In this document: positions 23,562 to 32,589 of the stretch, piece after piece
How positions within the stretch are numbered: position 1 is the first letter of the stretch
Layout: each line of letters begins with the position of its first letter
Assembly (NCBI RefSeq): GCF_003860215.1
Contig: NZ_RQYH01000001.1
Coordinates: 62,001 to 126,000 of the forward strand
Length of the DNA stretch: 64,000 bases
Direction of reading: 5' to 3'
Source: Desulfovibrio sp. OH1186_COT-070
GTDB lineage: Bacteria; Desulfobacterota; Desulfovibrionia; Desulfovibrionales; Desulfovibrionaceae
The notes under the pieces: model-generated
The model's input: only the letters and a program-made list of their open reading frames with translations
Told to the model about the DNA's origin: nothing
Database searches by the model: none
Position numbers and translations under genes: made by a program

Positions 23562-25688
23562 CTACCGTTCGGAAAGCCAGAGAATATATTCCGCGGGCTT
23601 GCCGTTCTCGGGCCATGTGACGCCGGGGGGAGGGCTTTGCCTCACTACCCGGCTGCCTGTGCCTTTCAATTCGGGTACCACCCCCGCCCGCGCGAAAAGC
23701 TCCACAGCGTTGCGCACGGACTTTCCCAGAACATCAGGCACACGGCTGCCCGCTGTGGCCAGATGCCCCGGCAGGCGCATGCCCTTGTCCGGCGCTGGAG
23801 TGGCATCAAGATTTCGGGAAGCGGAAAAGCCCGGAACATCCAGCCCCGCCAACTTCAGCCCACGTTGCCGCCCTCCGGCAGATCGTCCGGAAGCATGTTT
23901 TGCCGCAGCACCTGCTTCGGCTTCGTGCAGCATGCCGCTGTTGGTCAGGACGCGACTGGCGATCTCCTGAAAAACAGGGGCCGCCACAAGCCCGCCGTAC
24001 TGACTGCGCACAGGCTCGTCCACCATGACAAGAACAAGGTAGCGCGGCCTGGACGCCGGGAAAAACCCCACAAAAGAAGCCAGCCTTTTGCTGCCGTAAG
24101 TACCCGAGCGGTGATCGGCTTTCTGCGCCGTTCCGGTTTTTCCGGCCACCTCGATGCCCTCCACACGGGCGCGCCTGCCGGTTCCGTCTTTTTCTTCCAC
24201 CACATCGCGCATCATGCGCATGACTTCGCGCACAGCACTTTCCCTGAAAACTCTGGGATGCGCTTCTTCAACTCTGCTGTCTTCCCGTATCAGGCGCAAC
24301 GGTTTGTGTACGCCGTTGTTGAGCAAGGTCAGGTAGGCCTGGGCCATTTGCAGCCCCGTCACGGAAATGCTCTGCCCAAAGGCCGCGGACATGATATCCA
24401 CCTCGCTCCAGCCGCGCGGGCTGCGCAAGATTCCCTTGCTGTCCGCCACGGGAACCGCGGTATGCTGGCCAAACCCCAGAGCGTGCAGGTATTTGTGGAG
24501 CGTGCCTGCACCCATGGACAGGCCAATCTTGGCCATGCCGATATTGGAGGAATAGCGCAGCACCTTGTCCACCGGCAGCACTCCCTGGCTGGAAGTGTCA
24601 CGTATGGTGAAGTTTTTCTTCACCCATTTCCCGCCCTCGCAGTCAATGGCTGTGGACGGCGTGACCTTGCGCTCCTGCAGGGCGGCCGCGATCACAAAGG
24701 GCTTGAACGTAGACCCCGGCTCCAGCGCATCGGCCGCCAAGCGATTGCGGTATATGAGCGGGCCGGAGTCCTTGTAGTTGTTGGGATTGAAAAAAGGGTA
24801 TTGGGCCCAGGCATGAATCTCGCCGGACAACACGTCCACAACCAGCGCGCCTCCCCAGCGGGCATCGTTTTCCCGCACGGCCTTGGCAATGGCCTCCTCC
24901 ACGGTGAACTGCATCTGCACGTCTATGGTCAGCGTCAGGTCTTCCCCCACAGGTTCGCTCTGCCCTTCCTCGTGCAGGTAAAAACGCCGCCCCATGGCGT
25001 CACGCTGGACGATCTGCCGGGTGGGGACGCAGCCGAGGCGCGCGTCCATGGAGCGCTCAACCCCTTCCAGACCCTTGTCGTCCACGCCCACAAAGCCCAG
25101 CAATTGCCCGGCCAGATGTTTGAAAGGATAAAAACGGTCGTATTCCTTGCTCAGGCCAATACCGGCAAGACCGGTCTTGCGCACGGCCTCTGCGGTATAG
25201 TCGTCCACCTTGCGTTTGAGCCAGACAAAACGCCTCTTTGTTTGCGCAAGTTCCGTGTGTAGCGCCTGCGCATCCAGCCCCAGCAGCGGGGCCAAAACAG
25301 CGGCTGCCGCCTGAAAATCCGTGATTTCCTGAGGGCGGGCATAGACGGAGCGGGCTTCCACACTGCGCGCCAGCACCTGCCCGTTGCGGTCGAGAATCAT
25401 GCCCCTGCGTCCGGCGACCAGTTCCGAAGCCATGTGCTGCCTCTGGGCACGCTCGGCCAGCCGCGGGCCTTCGATCATCTGAAGATACCAGGCGCGGCCC
25501 CACAACCCGACCCACAGCAGGCAAAAGATGCACACCACCATCCTGATGCGCACCCGGCTCCAGTCCAAACCCTTGAGCCAGCCCAGGGGGGAGTTTGATG
25601 TTCCCCCGGAGCGATAGCTGTTCCCCGGCGATTTGCGCCGTCCGGTGGAGGCGGATTTTCCGTTCCGGCGAGAATTCAGTTTGAGCAT
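23562..25688 (-). CDS. ftsI: Septal peptidoglycan transpeptidase FtsI (PBP3) with PASTA domain
   Basis: This 708-residue class B penicillin-binding protein cross-links septal peptidoglycan. A basic N-terminal tail and one membrane span (about 48-65) precede the dimerisation domain. The transpeptidase motifs are S326-T-F-K329 (active-site serine), S380-S-N382 and K517-T-G-T. A C-terminal extension ends in one PASTA repeat (about 645-708: VPDVLGKSVRNAVELFARAG). E. coli FtsI lacks PASTA, while spore-former and deltaproteobacterial versions often have it. The ATG at 25688 was preferred over an upstream TTG. It lies 79 bases after ftsL. Confidence 0.95.
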   Translation of the reverse strand: MLKLNSRRNGKSASTGRRKSPGNSYRSGGTSNSPLGWLKGLDWSRVRIRMVVCIFCLLWVGLWGRAWYLQMIEGPRLAERAQRQHMASELVAGRRGMILDRNGQVLARSVEARSVYARPQEITDFQAAAAVLAPLLGLDAQALHTELAQTKRRFVWLKRKVDDYTAEAVRKTGLAGIGLSKEYDRFYPFKHLAGQLLGFVGVDDKGLEGVERSMDARLGCVPTRQIVQRDAMGRRFYLHEEGQSEPVGEDLTLTIDVQMQFTVEEAIAKAVRENDARWGGALVVDVLSGEIHAWAQYPFFNPNNYKDSGPLIYRNRLAADALEPGSTFKPFVIAAALQERKVTPSTAIDCEGGKWVKKNFTIRDTSSQGVLPVDKVLRYSSNIGMAKIGLSMGAGTLHKYLHALGFGQHTAVPVADSKGILRSPRGWSEVDIMSAAFGQSISVTGLQMAQAYLTLLNNGVHKPLRLIREDSRVEEAHPRVFRESAVREVMRMMRDVVEEKDGTGRRARVEGIEVAGKTGTAQKADHRSGTYGSKRLASFVGFFPASRPRYLVLVMVDEPVRSQYGGLVAAPVFQEIASRVLTNSGMLHEAEAGAAAKHASGRSAGGRQRGLKLAGLDVPGFSASRNLDATPAPDKGMRLPGHLATAGSRVPDVLGKSVRNAVELFARAGVVPELKGTGSRVVRQSPPPGVTWPENGKPAEYILWLSER

Positions 25689-25767
25689 GGCGGTTCCCGA
25701 CAAAAAACATTTTGTTGCACATCAGCCGCGCCACCAAAGCAGGCACGCCCCCCAAAAACCTCGCACT

Positions 25768-26070
25768 TCAGCGGGAACTCATGCGCCGGATCTGCCCGGG
25801 CTTGGCCTCGCGCATGCCGAATTCCTCTGCCTTGCGCCGCAGTTCGTAGGGCGAAATCAGACGTTCACGCTCCACTTCCAGCTTTGCCTTGAGGGCTTTT
25901 CTTTCCCGCAGGGTGTTCTGTGCAATATTGATAAAATATGTGGTGTCCATGCGCTCGATATTGCTCCACACAAGCACAAGCCCCATGACTACCCACGATA
26001 AAAGCCCGAGCGCCAGAGCCAAAAGCCATCCCTTGCCGCGCGCCTGCCCCGCCCCGGAAGAACGCTTCAT
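25768..26070 (-). CDS. ftsL: Cell division protein FtsL-like
   Basis: The product has 100 residues: a short basic head, one membrane span (about 15-36) and then a helical segment (about 45-80, NTLRERKALKAKLEVERERL) of coiled-coil type. Sequence conservation in FtsL is poor. The assignment rests on topology, size and position between rsmH and ftsI, where FtsL is nearly always found. It would pair with FtsB and FtsQ to activate FtsWI. Its ATG overlaps the rsmH stop (ATGA). Confidence 0.82.
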   Translation of the reverse strand: MKRSSGAGQARGKGWLLALALGLLSWVVMGLVLVWSNIERMDTTYFINIAQNTLRERKALKAKLEVERERLISPYELRRKAEEFGMREAKPGQIRRMSSR

Positions 26071-27038
26071 GCGCTGCCTCCGGAAATTTTTTCCACAGCG
26101 CGCAGCTTGGCGCTGCCCGCACGCGTGTTGACCGCCAGTTCCCCAGGCCCGGCCTGCACCGGTTTTTTATGCAGAATGCGCACTTCCGGTGTATGCCCGC
26201 AAACGCACACCGGCACATGGCGAGGACACCGGCAACCCTCTGCCCAGCGGCGCATGGCCTGCTTGACCATCCGGTCTTCCAGCGAGTGGAAGGTGATGAC
26301 AACCAGCCTTCCTCCCACAGACAGGTATGTCAGGATGCGCTCCAGAAAAGTCTGCAATTCTCCCAATTCATCATTGACCGCCATGCGCAGGGCCTGAAAG
26401 GTACGCGTTGCGGGGTGACGCCGCGCTTTGCGCCGCCATTCCGCCGGATAGGCTCTCTCCACCAGCGCGGCCAGTTGCGCTGTTGTATCAATGCTGCCCT
26501 TCTGCCGCTCATCCACAATGCGGCGGGCGATACGCCCGGCCTGCGGATCTTCCCCCAAAACGCCTATGCATTCCTTCAGTCTGGCAAAACTTTCCCTGTT
26601 GACCCAGTGCCAAGCCGAGGGCTGACCAGAATCCCGATCCATGCGCATGTCCAGAGGGCCATCCCCCAAAAAGCTGAAACCGCGCCGAGCTTCGTCCAGT
26701 TGGAGAGAAGAAACCCCGATATCCAGCAACGCACCGTCCACACAATTCCAGCCGAGTTCGCCCAACGCATCGAAAAATCGGCTATACCTGCTGTGAAAAA
26801 AATGAACCCTGTCGCCAAAAGGGGCCAACTTTTGCCGGGCAAGCCCAAGAGCTTCGGCATCGCGGTCAAGGCCGCACAACTGGGCGTCTGGGGCAGCTTC
26901 GAGCACAGACAGCGCATGACCGCCCAAGCCCAGAGTCCCGTCAAGATAGCGCCCCCCAGCACGGGGCGCCAGGGCCTGAAGTGTTTCTTCCGGCAAAACG
27001 GGAATATGGCGTGCCGTTTTGTCTTGGGCCTCAAGCAT
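26067..27038 (-). CDS. rsmH: 16S rRNA (cytosine(1402)-N(4))-methyltransferase RsmH
   Basis: The product has 323 residues. It methylates N4 of C1402 in the ribosomal P site using S-adenosylmethionine. Motifs are HIPVLPEETLQAL at the N-terminus, the SAM loop YLDGTLGLGGHALSVLE, LLDIGVSSLQLDEARRGFSF and the C-terminal VVITFHSLEDRMVKQ. The ATG at 27038 has AGGT seven bases upstream; a GTG two codons earlier is too close to it. It is nine bases from mraZ, in the universal mraZ-rsmH order. Confidence 0.95.
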   Translation of the reverse strand: MLEAQDKTARHIPVLPEETLQALAPRAGGRYLDGTLGLGGHALSVLEAAPDAQLCGLDRDAEALGLARQKLAPFGDRVHFFHSRYSRFFDALGELGWNCVDGALLDIGVSSLQLDEARRGFSFLGDGPLDMRMDRDSGQPSAWHWVNRESFARLKECIGVLGEDPQAGRIARRIVDERQKGSIDTTAQLAALVERAYPAEWRRKARRHPATRTFQALRMAVNDELGELQTFLERILTYLSVGGRLVVITFHSLEDRMVKQAMRRWAEGCRCPRHVPVCVCGHTPEVRILHKKPVQAGPGELAVNTRAGSAKLRAVEKISGGSA

Positions 27039-27047
27039 ACGCACGAC

Positions 27048-27494
27048 CTACAGGCTGATCTCCACACCACTGGCGGCGAGCTCGGCGGAAACATCCTCAA
27101 GCTCCAGGCCGTCAAAGCGCTCCTGATCCCAAATCTCGAACTTGCTGAGCATGCCCACGAGCATGACGTCTTTTTTCAGTCCCGCCTCCCGCATCAGAGA
27201 TTGCGGAATGCGCACGCGCCCCTGGGCATCGGGCACAAGCTCCTGCGCCAGCCCCATGACCTTTGTCTTGAAATGCGCAAGCCGGGGAGACGGCAGGGCG
27301 ATGCTGCCCAACTGCTCTGCCACATGCGCCCACTGGTCAGGCAGATAGGCCACAAGGCGGCCATAAAAAGCCGTGAGCCAGAAACTCCCTGTTTCGCTGT
27401 GCGCCAGCAGACTTTCGCGGTATTCCGGCGGCAACATGAGGCGCCCCTTGGGATCAAGGCTGCGGGAAAGGCTTTTGCTGAAGAGCTTTTGCAC
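27048..27494 (-). CDS. mraZ: Transcriptional regulator MraZ
   Basis: This 148-residue protein has two tandem AbrB-like swapped-hairpin DNA-binding motifs: SRSLDPKGRLMLPPEYR near the start, and VPDAQGRVRIPQSLMREAGL in the second half. MraZ forms ring oligomers and represses its own dcw operon in characterised bacteria. The start codon is GTG. Directly upstream is a promoter overlapped by several GTGG boxes, consistent with autoregulation (inference). Confidence 0.94.
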   Translation of the reverse strand: MQKLFSKSLSRSLDPKGRLMLPPEYRESLLAHSETGSFWLTAFYGRLVAYLPDQWAHVAEQLGSIALPSPRLAHFKTKVMGLAQELVPDAQGRVRIPQSLMREAGLKKDVMLVGMLSKFEIWDQERFDGLELEDVSAELAASGVEISL

Positions 27495-27500
27495 AGATTA

Positions 27501-27554
27501 CCACTTTTTGACGTATTTTTACCACTTTTTTCCACTTATGCCCCACAGGGCCAC
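27501..27554 (-). promoter_or_regulatory. Array of MraZ-type GTGG boxes upstream of mraZ
   Basis: Read on the minus strand, GTGG occurs with its plus-strand complement at 27501-27504, 27522-27525, 27532-27535, 27543-27546 and 27551-27554. Steps are 21, 10, 11 and 8 bases, that is, mostly whole helical turns. Three copies share the wider form AAGTGG followed by an A/T-rich tract. E. coli MraZ binds direct TGGG-type repeats with ten-base spacing, and mycoplasma MraZ binds AAAGTG-type repeats, so this looks like an operator for the adjacent gene product. Confidence 0.72.
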
Positions 27555-27563
27555 CCCTGTCAA
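27535..27563 (-). promoter_or_regulatory. Putative sigma-70 promoter of the dcw operon
   Basis: On the minus strand TTGACA (27563-27558) is followed after 17 bases by CATAAG (27540-27535). This gives a perfect -35 and a four-of-six -10. Transcription would begin about 27528, roughly 34 bases before the mraZ GTG. Two GTGG boxes lie between the elements, one abuts the -10, and two lie downstream, a layout suited to repression. Confidence 0.65.
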
Positions 27564-27680
27564 GCGCAGTGCGCTCCACAAGCTCTTGCTGCCCCTCCAT
27601 CATTCCCCTGTGGCGGAGCGGACGCTGATTCTCCGCGCGCGCTGCCTGCCCAAGAAAAAGGGCGGGGACACATTGCCAGC

Positions 27681-27710
27681 TTGACAACAGCGGAGAAAAT
27701 CAGGAATAGT
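27681..27710 (+). promoter_or_regulatory. Putative sigma-70 promoter of pyk
   Basis: TTGACA at 27681-27686 is followed after 18 bases by AATAGT (four of six matches to TATAAT). The predicted leader of about 130 bases contains a small hairpin (27764-27780, six-base arms GTGCGG/CCGCAC). The 353-base region between mraZ and pyk therefore holds divergent promoters and no gene. Confidence 0.5.
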
Positions 27711-27847
27711 TTGCGGAGATTATTCCCTATTCCCGTGGATGACAGACACCATCAGGTCCCGCCGTGCGGTCTTTCCGCACACAGGGCAAATCAACGGCGC
27801 TTTGCCGATGGCACGTCCGTCCGCAACAGCCTGCAAGGACTCCGGAC

Positions 27848-29266
27848 ATGAAAACAAAAATCGTCGCGACCATCGGCCCTGCCTCCAACAGCAAGGAAAA
27901 GCTTGAGCAACTGGCCGAGGCCGGAGTCAGCGTTTTCCGGTTGAATTTTTCCCACGGCGGCGCTGCAGATTTTGTCACCATCATCCGGCATATCCGCGAG
28001 ATTGAAGCAACGCTGAAGCGCCCCATCACCATCATGCAGGATCTTTCGGGGCCGAAAATCCGGTTGGGAGTCCTGCGGGAAACCACCATCAGCGTGAGCA
28101 AGGGGATGCACCTCCTGCTGGGCCCCAGCGACAAACACACAAGCACCATGCCCTACCTGCCCTTTGACCACAGCGTCATTCTGGAAAGTCTGGAACCGGG
28201 CGACAGGATGGTGCTGGCCGATGGCGGCCTGCAGTTTGTTGTGCGCGAGCGCCGGTCCGATGGTCTGGTGCTGCTGGAGGCGGACAATGCGGGCATTGTC
28301 ACTTCGCGCAAGGGCCTGGCCCTGCCCGGCAAGGCGACCAAAGTGAGCGCCCTGACGGACAAGGACAAAAAGGACCTTGCTGACGGCCTCAGACTGGGCG
28401 TGGACGCGGTGGCCATCTCCTATGTGCAGACCGCGCAGGATGTGCGCGAAGCCAAGGAGCTTATTGCCGCCGCCGGCAAGCGTGTTCCCGTGGTGGTCAA
28501 ACTGGAGCGGCAGAGCGCTGTGGACAATTTGCAGGAAATTCTGGAAGAAACAGATGTGGTCATGGTCGCGCGCGGCGATCTGGGCGTGGAGTGCCCGCTG
28601 CCCCATCTGCCTGCCCTGCAAAAGCACATCATCAGCGCGTGCAACAAGGTGTCAAAGCCGGTGATTGTTGCCACCCAGATGCTGCTTTCCATGGTCAACA
28701 GTCCGGCGCCCACCCGCGCGGAAACAACGGACGTGGCCAATGCCGTGCTGGACGGAGCCGATTGCGTCATGCTTTCGGAAGAAACCGCCATGGGCAATTT
28801 TCCGGTAGAAACTGTGCGCTATATGCGCATGATTACAGGGGAAGCCGAGCGCCTTCTCCTGCTCAACCACAAATTTGAAGAACCGGACAGCGACAAGGGC
28901 ATTCCCGGCTTTCTGGCCTACTCCGCATGTTTGCTGGCCAACAAGACGGACGCCAAGGCCATTGTTTCCCACAGCGTTTCCGGCAGTTCGGCCCGGCAGG
29001 TATCCTCCCGGCGTCCTCCCCAGCCCATTTACGCCCTCACTCCCGATCCGGTGAGCATCAAGGCCCTCAATTTCGTCTGGGGGGTCGAACCCGTCTTTGT
29101 GGAAAATCCCGATGAAGATCCGAGCCACCTCAACCGTGCGGAAAAATTCATTCAGGACTGTCCCATGATCGCGCTCGACGAATGCGCGGTCATCACTGCC
29201 GGCCAGGTACAAAACTCGTCCTCCACCCCCAGGGGAACAAACCTCGTCAAAATTTACTGGAAGTAA
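27848..29266 (+). CDS. pyk: Pyruvate kinase
   Basis: The product has 472 residues. It converts phosphoenolpyruvate and ADP to pyruvate and ATP in the last step of glycolysis. It opens with TKIVATIGPASNS and continues with FRLNFSHGG (substrate loop), DLSGPKIRLG, the B domain, then VVKLERQSAVDNL and MVARGDLGVE, which place the catalytic Lys and metal-binding acidic residues, and ATQMLLSMVNSPAPTRAE. A C-terminal regulatory domain completes the enzyme. The ATG has AAGGA eight bases upstream. The next gene begins two bases after its stop. Confidence 0.96.
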   Translation: MKTKIVATIGPASNSKEKLEQLAEAGVSVFRLNFSHGGAADFVTIIRHIREIEATLKRPITIMQDLSGPKIRLGVLRETTISVSKGMHLLLGPSDKHTSTMPYLPFDHSVILESLEPGDRMVLADGGLQFVVRERRSDGLVLLEADNAGIVTSRKGLALPGKATKVSALTDKDKKDLADGLRLGVDAVAISYVQTAQDVREAKELIAAAGKRVPVVVKLERQSAVDNLQEILEETDVVMVARGDLGVECPLPHLPALQKHIISACNKVSKPVIVATQMLLSMVNSPAPTRAETTDVANAVLDGADCVMLSEETAMGNFPVETVRYMRMITGEAERLLLLNHKFEEPDSDKGIPGFLAYSACLLANKTDAKAIVSHSVSGSSARQVSSRRPPQPIYALTPDPVSIKALNFVWGVEPVFVENPDEDPSHLNRAEKFIQDCPMIALDECAVITAGQVQNSSSTPRGTNLVKIYWK

Positions 29267-29268
29267 TC

Positions 29269-30306
29269 ATGGCCGGTACAGCGCGCACCGAGGGCAATCG
29301 CCCCCAGAACATTGATGAAGAATACTACCAGATCAGCGCGGAAATTCTTTCAAGCTTTCCCAAGTACCGGCCGCCGGTGGATCTTTTCCGCTTTCGTGAA
29401 GACATTCTGGTTCTGGCCCCCTACTGCAGAAAAGAAATGCGGCTGACCAACGAACAGGTGGAAGAAGTGGCCGCCCTGTGTGCGGAGGGCAATCTCTTTG
29501 TCTCCCGCTCGGACCACCACATCTACTCGCGCCATATCGTCAAACAGCTTGACCTGGTCCTGCAGGACAGCAACCTCAAGGATTCGGAAATCGCGGACAT
29601 CTGCATCCGTGCTCTGCACATGCGGTATTGCGAGTTCGGCGAGCAGCCCGTCAAGGCGGTGCTGGACCCCCTGTACCGCGACGTCATGGTAGTCACCGAA
29701 TATCTCCGGGGCGACAAATACCGCATCAATACCTTCATGCGCCGCCTGTTCCGCAAGAATGACGCGGCGCGCCATGCCATCAATACCATGATCACGGGCC
29801 TGTGGCTCTGGCTCCAGACCACCAGTGAAGTGCGCCCCAAAGACCTGGATCGCATGGCCTTGGCCCTGTTGCTGCATGATGTGGGCATGCTCAAGGTGCC
29901 CGCCTTTCTGCTCAACAAAACCGGCCCCCTCAAACCGGACGAGCGGGAAAAAATCTTGCCCCACCCCATTGTGGGCGTGAAGCTCATGCAAAAGATGGAT
30001 GTTGCCTTTGAAGAACTTTTGCGCGCCTGTTTCGAGCATCAGGAGCGCATGGACGGCTCCGGCTATCCGCAGCGCCTCAAGGGTTCCCAGATCAGCCGTG
30101 TGGGGCGCATCACCGCTGTTGCGGACTCCTTTGCCGCCATGATCTGTGAAAGGCCGTACCGCAAGGGCAAGGACATTGTTGTCGCTGCCAAGGAACTGGC
30201 CGGAAGCCAGAACCTCTACGATCACGAATTGGCCAACGTGCTTCTTACCGGATTTTTGTCCGGCAACATCGGGCAGATGGTCGATATGGACAGCGCGCTG
30301 GAATAA
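29269..30306 (+). CDS. HD-GYP-like domain protein (degenerate motif)
   Basis: The product has 345 residues. The N-terminal 165 residues match no domain I recognise. The C-terminal half is an HD-GYP fold: H169, HD at 203-204, HP at 232-233, then EHQERMDGSGYPQRL at about 256-270 and VADSFAA. HD-GYP proteins hydrolyse cyclic di-GMP. Here the HDxGK lysine is Met and the usual HHE reads HQE, so one predicted metal ligand is missing and activity is uncertain. It starts two bases after pyk, so it is co-transcribed and probably translationally coupled. There is no signal peptide or membrane span. Confidence 0.85.
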   Translation: MAGTARTEGNRPQNIDEEYYQISAEILSSFPKYRPPVDLFRFREDILVLAPYCRKEMRLTNEQVEEVAALCAEGNLFVSRSDHHIYSRHIVKQLDLVLQDSNLKDSEIADICIRALHMRYCEFGEQPVKAVLDPLYRDVMVVTEYLRGDKYRINTFMRRLFRKNDAARHAINTMITGLWLWLQTTSEVRPKDLDRMALALLLHDVGMLKVPAFLLNKTGPLKPDEREKILPHPIVGVKLMQKMDVAFEELLRACFEHQERMDGSGYPQRLKGSQISRVGRITAVADSFAAMICERPYRKGKDIVVAAKELAGSQNLYDHELANVLLTGFLSGNIGQMVDMDSALE

Positions 30307-30322
30307 GCCGCGCAACCCAAAA

Positions 30323-30372
30323 GCCACAACAAGGCCCGGACGTGATTTTTCGCGTCCGGGCCTTGTTGTGGC
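30323..30372. terminator. Perfect 20-bp hairpin between the HD-GYP gene and hcp
   Basis: The arms 30323-30342 and 30353-30372 are exact inverted repeats around a ten-base loop. On the minus strand the hairpin is followed by TTTT, which suits termination from hcp. On the plus strand there is no T run, but the very stable stem follows the HD-GYP stop by 16 bases and may still act there. Confidence 0.7.
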
Positions 30373-30426
30373 AAAATGTGGCCGCCTGTTGCGCCTGTCC
30401 GCGCATTCCCGCCACACACAGTGAAA

Positions 30427-30455
30427 GCTGCGAGCGGGCACAGCCCGCTCGCAGC
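30427..30455 (-). terminator. Hairpin downstream of hcp
   Basis: A perfect 13-bp stem (30427-30439 with 30443-30455) has a three-base loop. It lies 46 bases after the hcp stop on the minus strand and is followed by only TTTC. It is therefore a weak intrinsic terminator or a 3'-end stabiliser ahead of the 30323-30372 hairpin. Confidence 0.5.
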
Positions 30456-30500
30456 AAGGTTTCGGTTTTGCGCCTGCGTGGCAGGCAGTCATGCAAAAGT

Positions 30501-32138
30501 TCAGCCCACAAAAGCCTTGAGGTCTTCGGCCACGTCACCCACACCGCCGATTCCGAACTGCTCCACCAGCACATTGGCTACCGCCGGAGAGAGAAAGGCG
30601 GGCAGGGTGGGGCCGAGGTGGATGTTCTTGACGCCCAGCGAGAGCAGGGCCAACAGAACGATAACGGCTTTCTGTTCATACCAGCCGATATTGTAGACAA
30701 TGGGCAGGTCATTGATATCTTCCAGCCCGAAAACTTCCTTGAGCTTGAGGGCAATGAGCGCCAGCGAATAGGAGTCATTGCACTGTCCGGCGTCCAGCAC
30801 ACGCGGAATGCCGCCGATGTCGCCCAAGGCGAGCTTGTTGTACCGGTATTTGGCGCAACCCGCCGTCAGGATGACCGTATCCTTGGGGAGACCCTGGGCA
30901 AAATCGGTGTAATACTGGCGAGATTTCTGGCGTCCGTCGCACCCGGCCATGACAATGAATTTCTTGATGGCGCCGGACTTGACGGCTTCCACCACCTTGT
31001 CGGCCAGGGCCAGTACCTGATTGTGGGCAAAGCCGCCCACAATCTCGCCGCTTTCGATCTGCTTGGGCACGCGACAGGTCAGGGCATGTTCGATGATCGG
31101 AGAAAAATCCTTGTGCTCGCCCGGCTCTCCGGGAATGTGGTCGCACCCCGGAAATCCCGCCACACCCGTAGTGAAGATGTTGCCTTTGTAGCTGTCCTTG
31201 GGGGGCACAAGGCAGTTGGTGGTCAGGAGGATGGGGCCGTTGAAGCTTTCAAATTCCTCTCTCTGCCGCCACCACGCATTGCCGTAGTTGCCCCTGAGGT
31301 GGGGATATTTTTTGAAAGCCGGATAATAATGCGCGGGCAGCATTTCAGAGTGGGTATACACGTCCACACCCGTGTCCCTGGTCTGCTCCAGCAGCATTTC
31401 CAGATCGCGCAGATCGTGCCCGGAAATAAGGATAGCCGGATTTTTGCTCACGCCAATATTGACCTTGGTGATTTCGGGATGGCCATAAGCTTCGGTATTG
31501 GCCGCATCCAGCAGGGCCATGGCGGCTACGCCCTTGCTGCCTGTTTCCAGCGTCAAGGCCACAAGATCGGCCACCCCCAGGCTGTCGTCCAGAGTTTTGG
31601 CCAGGGTTTCCTGCAAAAAGGCGTCAACAGCGGGATCGTGCTTGCCCAGTACATCGGCATGCTTGACATAGGCGGCCATGCCCTTGAGCCCCAGGGTGAT
31701 GATGGAGCGCAAGGAGCGCACATCCTCGTCCGCCGTGGACAGTACGCCCACAGTGGCCGCCTTGGCCAACATGGCGTCCCTGCTGTCGGCTCCCCACATG
31801 GCGGCATCGGTCAGCCCCTGGGTGGAGCCGAGCTTGTCTTTCAGGTCGCGCGTGGCGGCACAGGTCAGGCGAACGCGCTCGGCCAGAATATCGTCGTCAA
31901 AGTTGGCGTTGGTAATGGTGGCAAAAAGATTGGCCGTGACCATGCGGTCCACACTGTGGTCAACACTTTTGCCTTCGGCGCGCAGGCGCGTGGTCACCTG
32001 CCCAAGTCCCTTGGTCACATACAGGAGAAGATCCTGCAAGGCAGCGGTTTCCGGCTTTTTGCCGCAAACACCCACCTGGGTGCAGCCCTTGTTGCCCGCG
32101 GTTTCCTGACACTGATAGCAAAACATGGCGGTACTCAT
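30501..32138 (-). CDS. hcp: Hybrid cluster protein (hydroxylamine/NO reductase), class I
   Basis: This 545-residue protein has an N-terminal cluster motif C7-x2-C10-x8-C19-x5-C25, the form found in Desulfovibrio and other anaerobes. The C-terminal part carries the hybrid cluster ligands in GFPGCDH, MAGCDGR, TAGCAKY and DAGQCND, with ALKLKE after them. Hcp was first studied in Desulfovibrio. It reduces hydroxylamine in vitro and is now linked to NO detoxification. The ATG has AAAGGA seven bases upstream. It lies 67 bases downstream of a cupin gene on the same strand; I see no hcr reductase nearby. Confidence 0.96.
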   Translation of the reverse strand: MSTAMFCYQCQETAGNKGCTQVGVCGKKPETAALQDLLLYVTKGLGQVTTRLRAEGKSVDHSVDRMVTANLFATITNANFDDDILAERVRLTCAATRDLKDKLGSTQGLTDAAMWGADSRDAMLAKAATVGVLSTADEDVRSLRSIITLGLKGMAAYVKHADVLGKHDPAVDAFLQETLAKTLDDSLGVADLVALTLETGSKGVAAMALLDAANTEAYGHPEITKVNIGVSKNPAILISGHDLRDLEMLLEQTRDTGVDVYTHSEMLPAHYYPAFKKYPHLRGNYGNAWWRQREEFESFNGPILLTTNCLVPPKDSYKGNIFTTGVAGFPGCDHIPGEPGEHKDFSPIIEHALTCRVPKQIESGEIVGGFAHNQVLALADKVVEAVKSGAIKKFIVMAGCDGRQKSRQYYTDFAQGLPKDTVILTAGCAKYRYNKLALGDIGGIPRVLDAGQCNDSYSLALIALKLKEVFGLEDINDLPIVYNIGWYEQKAVIVLLALLSLGVKNIHLGPTLPAFLSPAVANVLVEQFGIGGVGDVAEDLKAFVG

Positions 32139-32174
32139 TTTTTTGTCCTTTCTTCTCCGCGTGGCGGAGGTTGT

Positions 32175-32200
32175 GCCCCTGCTCTTGCGCAAGCAGGGGC
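32175..32200 (-). other. Intercistronic hairpin between cupin gene and hcp
   Basis: Nine-base arms GCCCCTGCT/AGCAGGGGC enclose an eight-base loop. There is no T run on either strand, so it is not a standard terminator. It may modulate or stabilise hcp mRNA relative to the cupin message (inference). Confidence 0.45.
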
Positions 32201-32205
32201 AGGGA

Positions 32206-32547
32206 TTATTTCGTGGCAAAAGCCACTGTCAGCAGCATCTTGAAAGGCTCCGGGGCACGCACGGCATGAGGCCGCCCGGAAGGCATGACAATGGCCTCTC
32301 CGGCGTGCACGGTATGGCTTGCGTTTTCAATGAGCACTTCTGCCCGGCCTTCGAGAACATACACCAAGGCATCGCCAGGGGACGTGTGCGCGCTGATTTC
32401 CTCCCCTTGATCAAAGGCAAAAAGGGTTACGCTCACGGCGGAATTCTGCACAAGGGTTTTGCTTGCAATCTGCCCGGGCTGGCAGTTCACCTGCGCGGCC
32501 AGTGGCAGGGGTGCGGCCTGTTCCAGATTTTTGATGATGGCGTTCAT
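32206..32547 (-). CDS. Small cupin-domain protein
   Basis: This 113-residue single-domain cupin has motif 1 ([24 protein letters not shown], with a His and no second His) and motif 2 ([17 protein letters not shown]). It probably binds a metal or small ligand. The family is too broad to name a reaction. GGAGG lies just before the ATG. It directly precedes hcp in the same direction, and similar cupins occur beside redox-stress genes, so a role in the same response is possible. Confidence 0.82.
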   Translation of the reverse strand: MNAIIKNLEQAAPLPLAAQVNCQPGQIASKTLVQNSAVSVTLFAFDQGEEISAHTSPGDALVYVLEGRAEVLIENASHTVHAGEAIVMPSGRPHAVRAPEPFKMLLTVAFATK

Positions 32548-32589
32548 GCTGCCTCCTTCATTGTGTGTGCAAAAATTAGTTCAGGCGAA

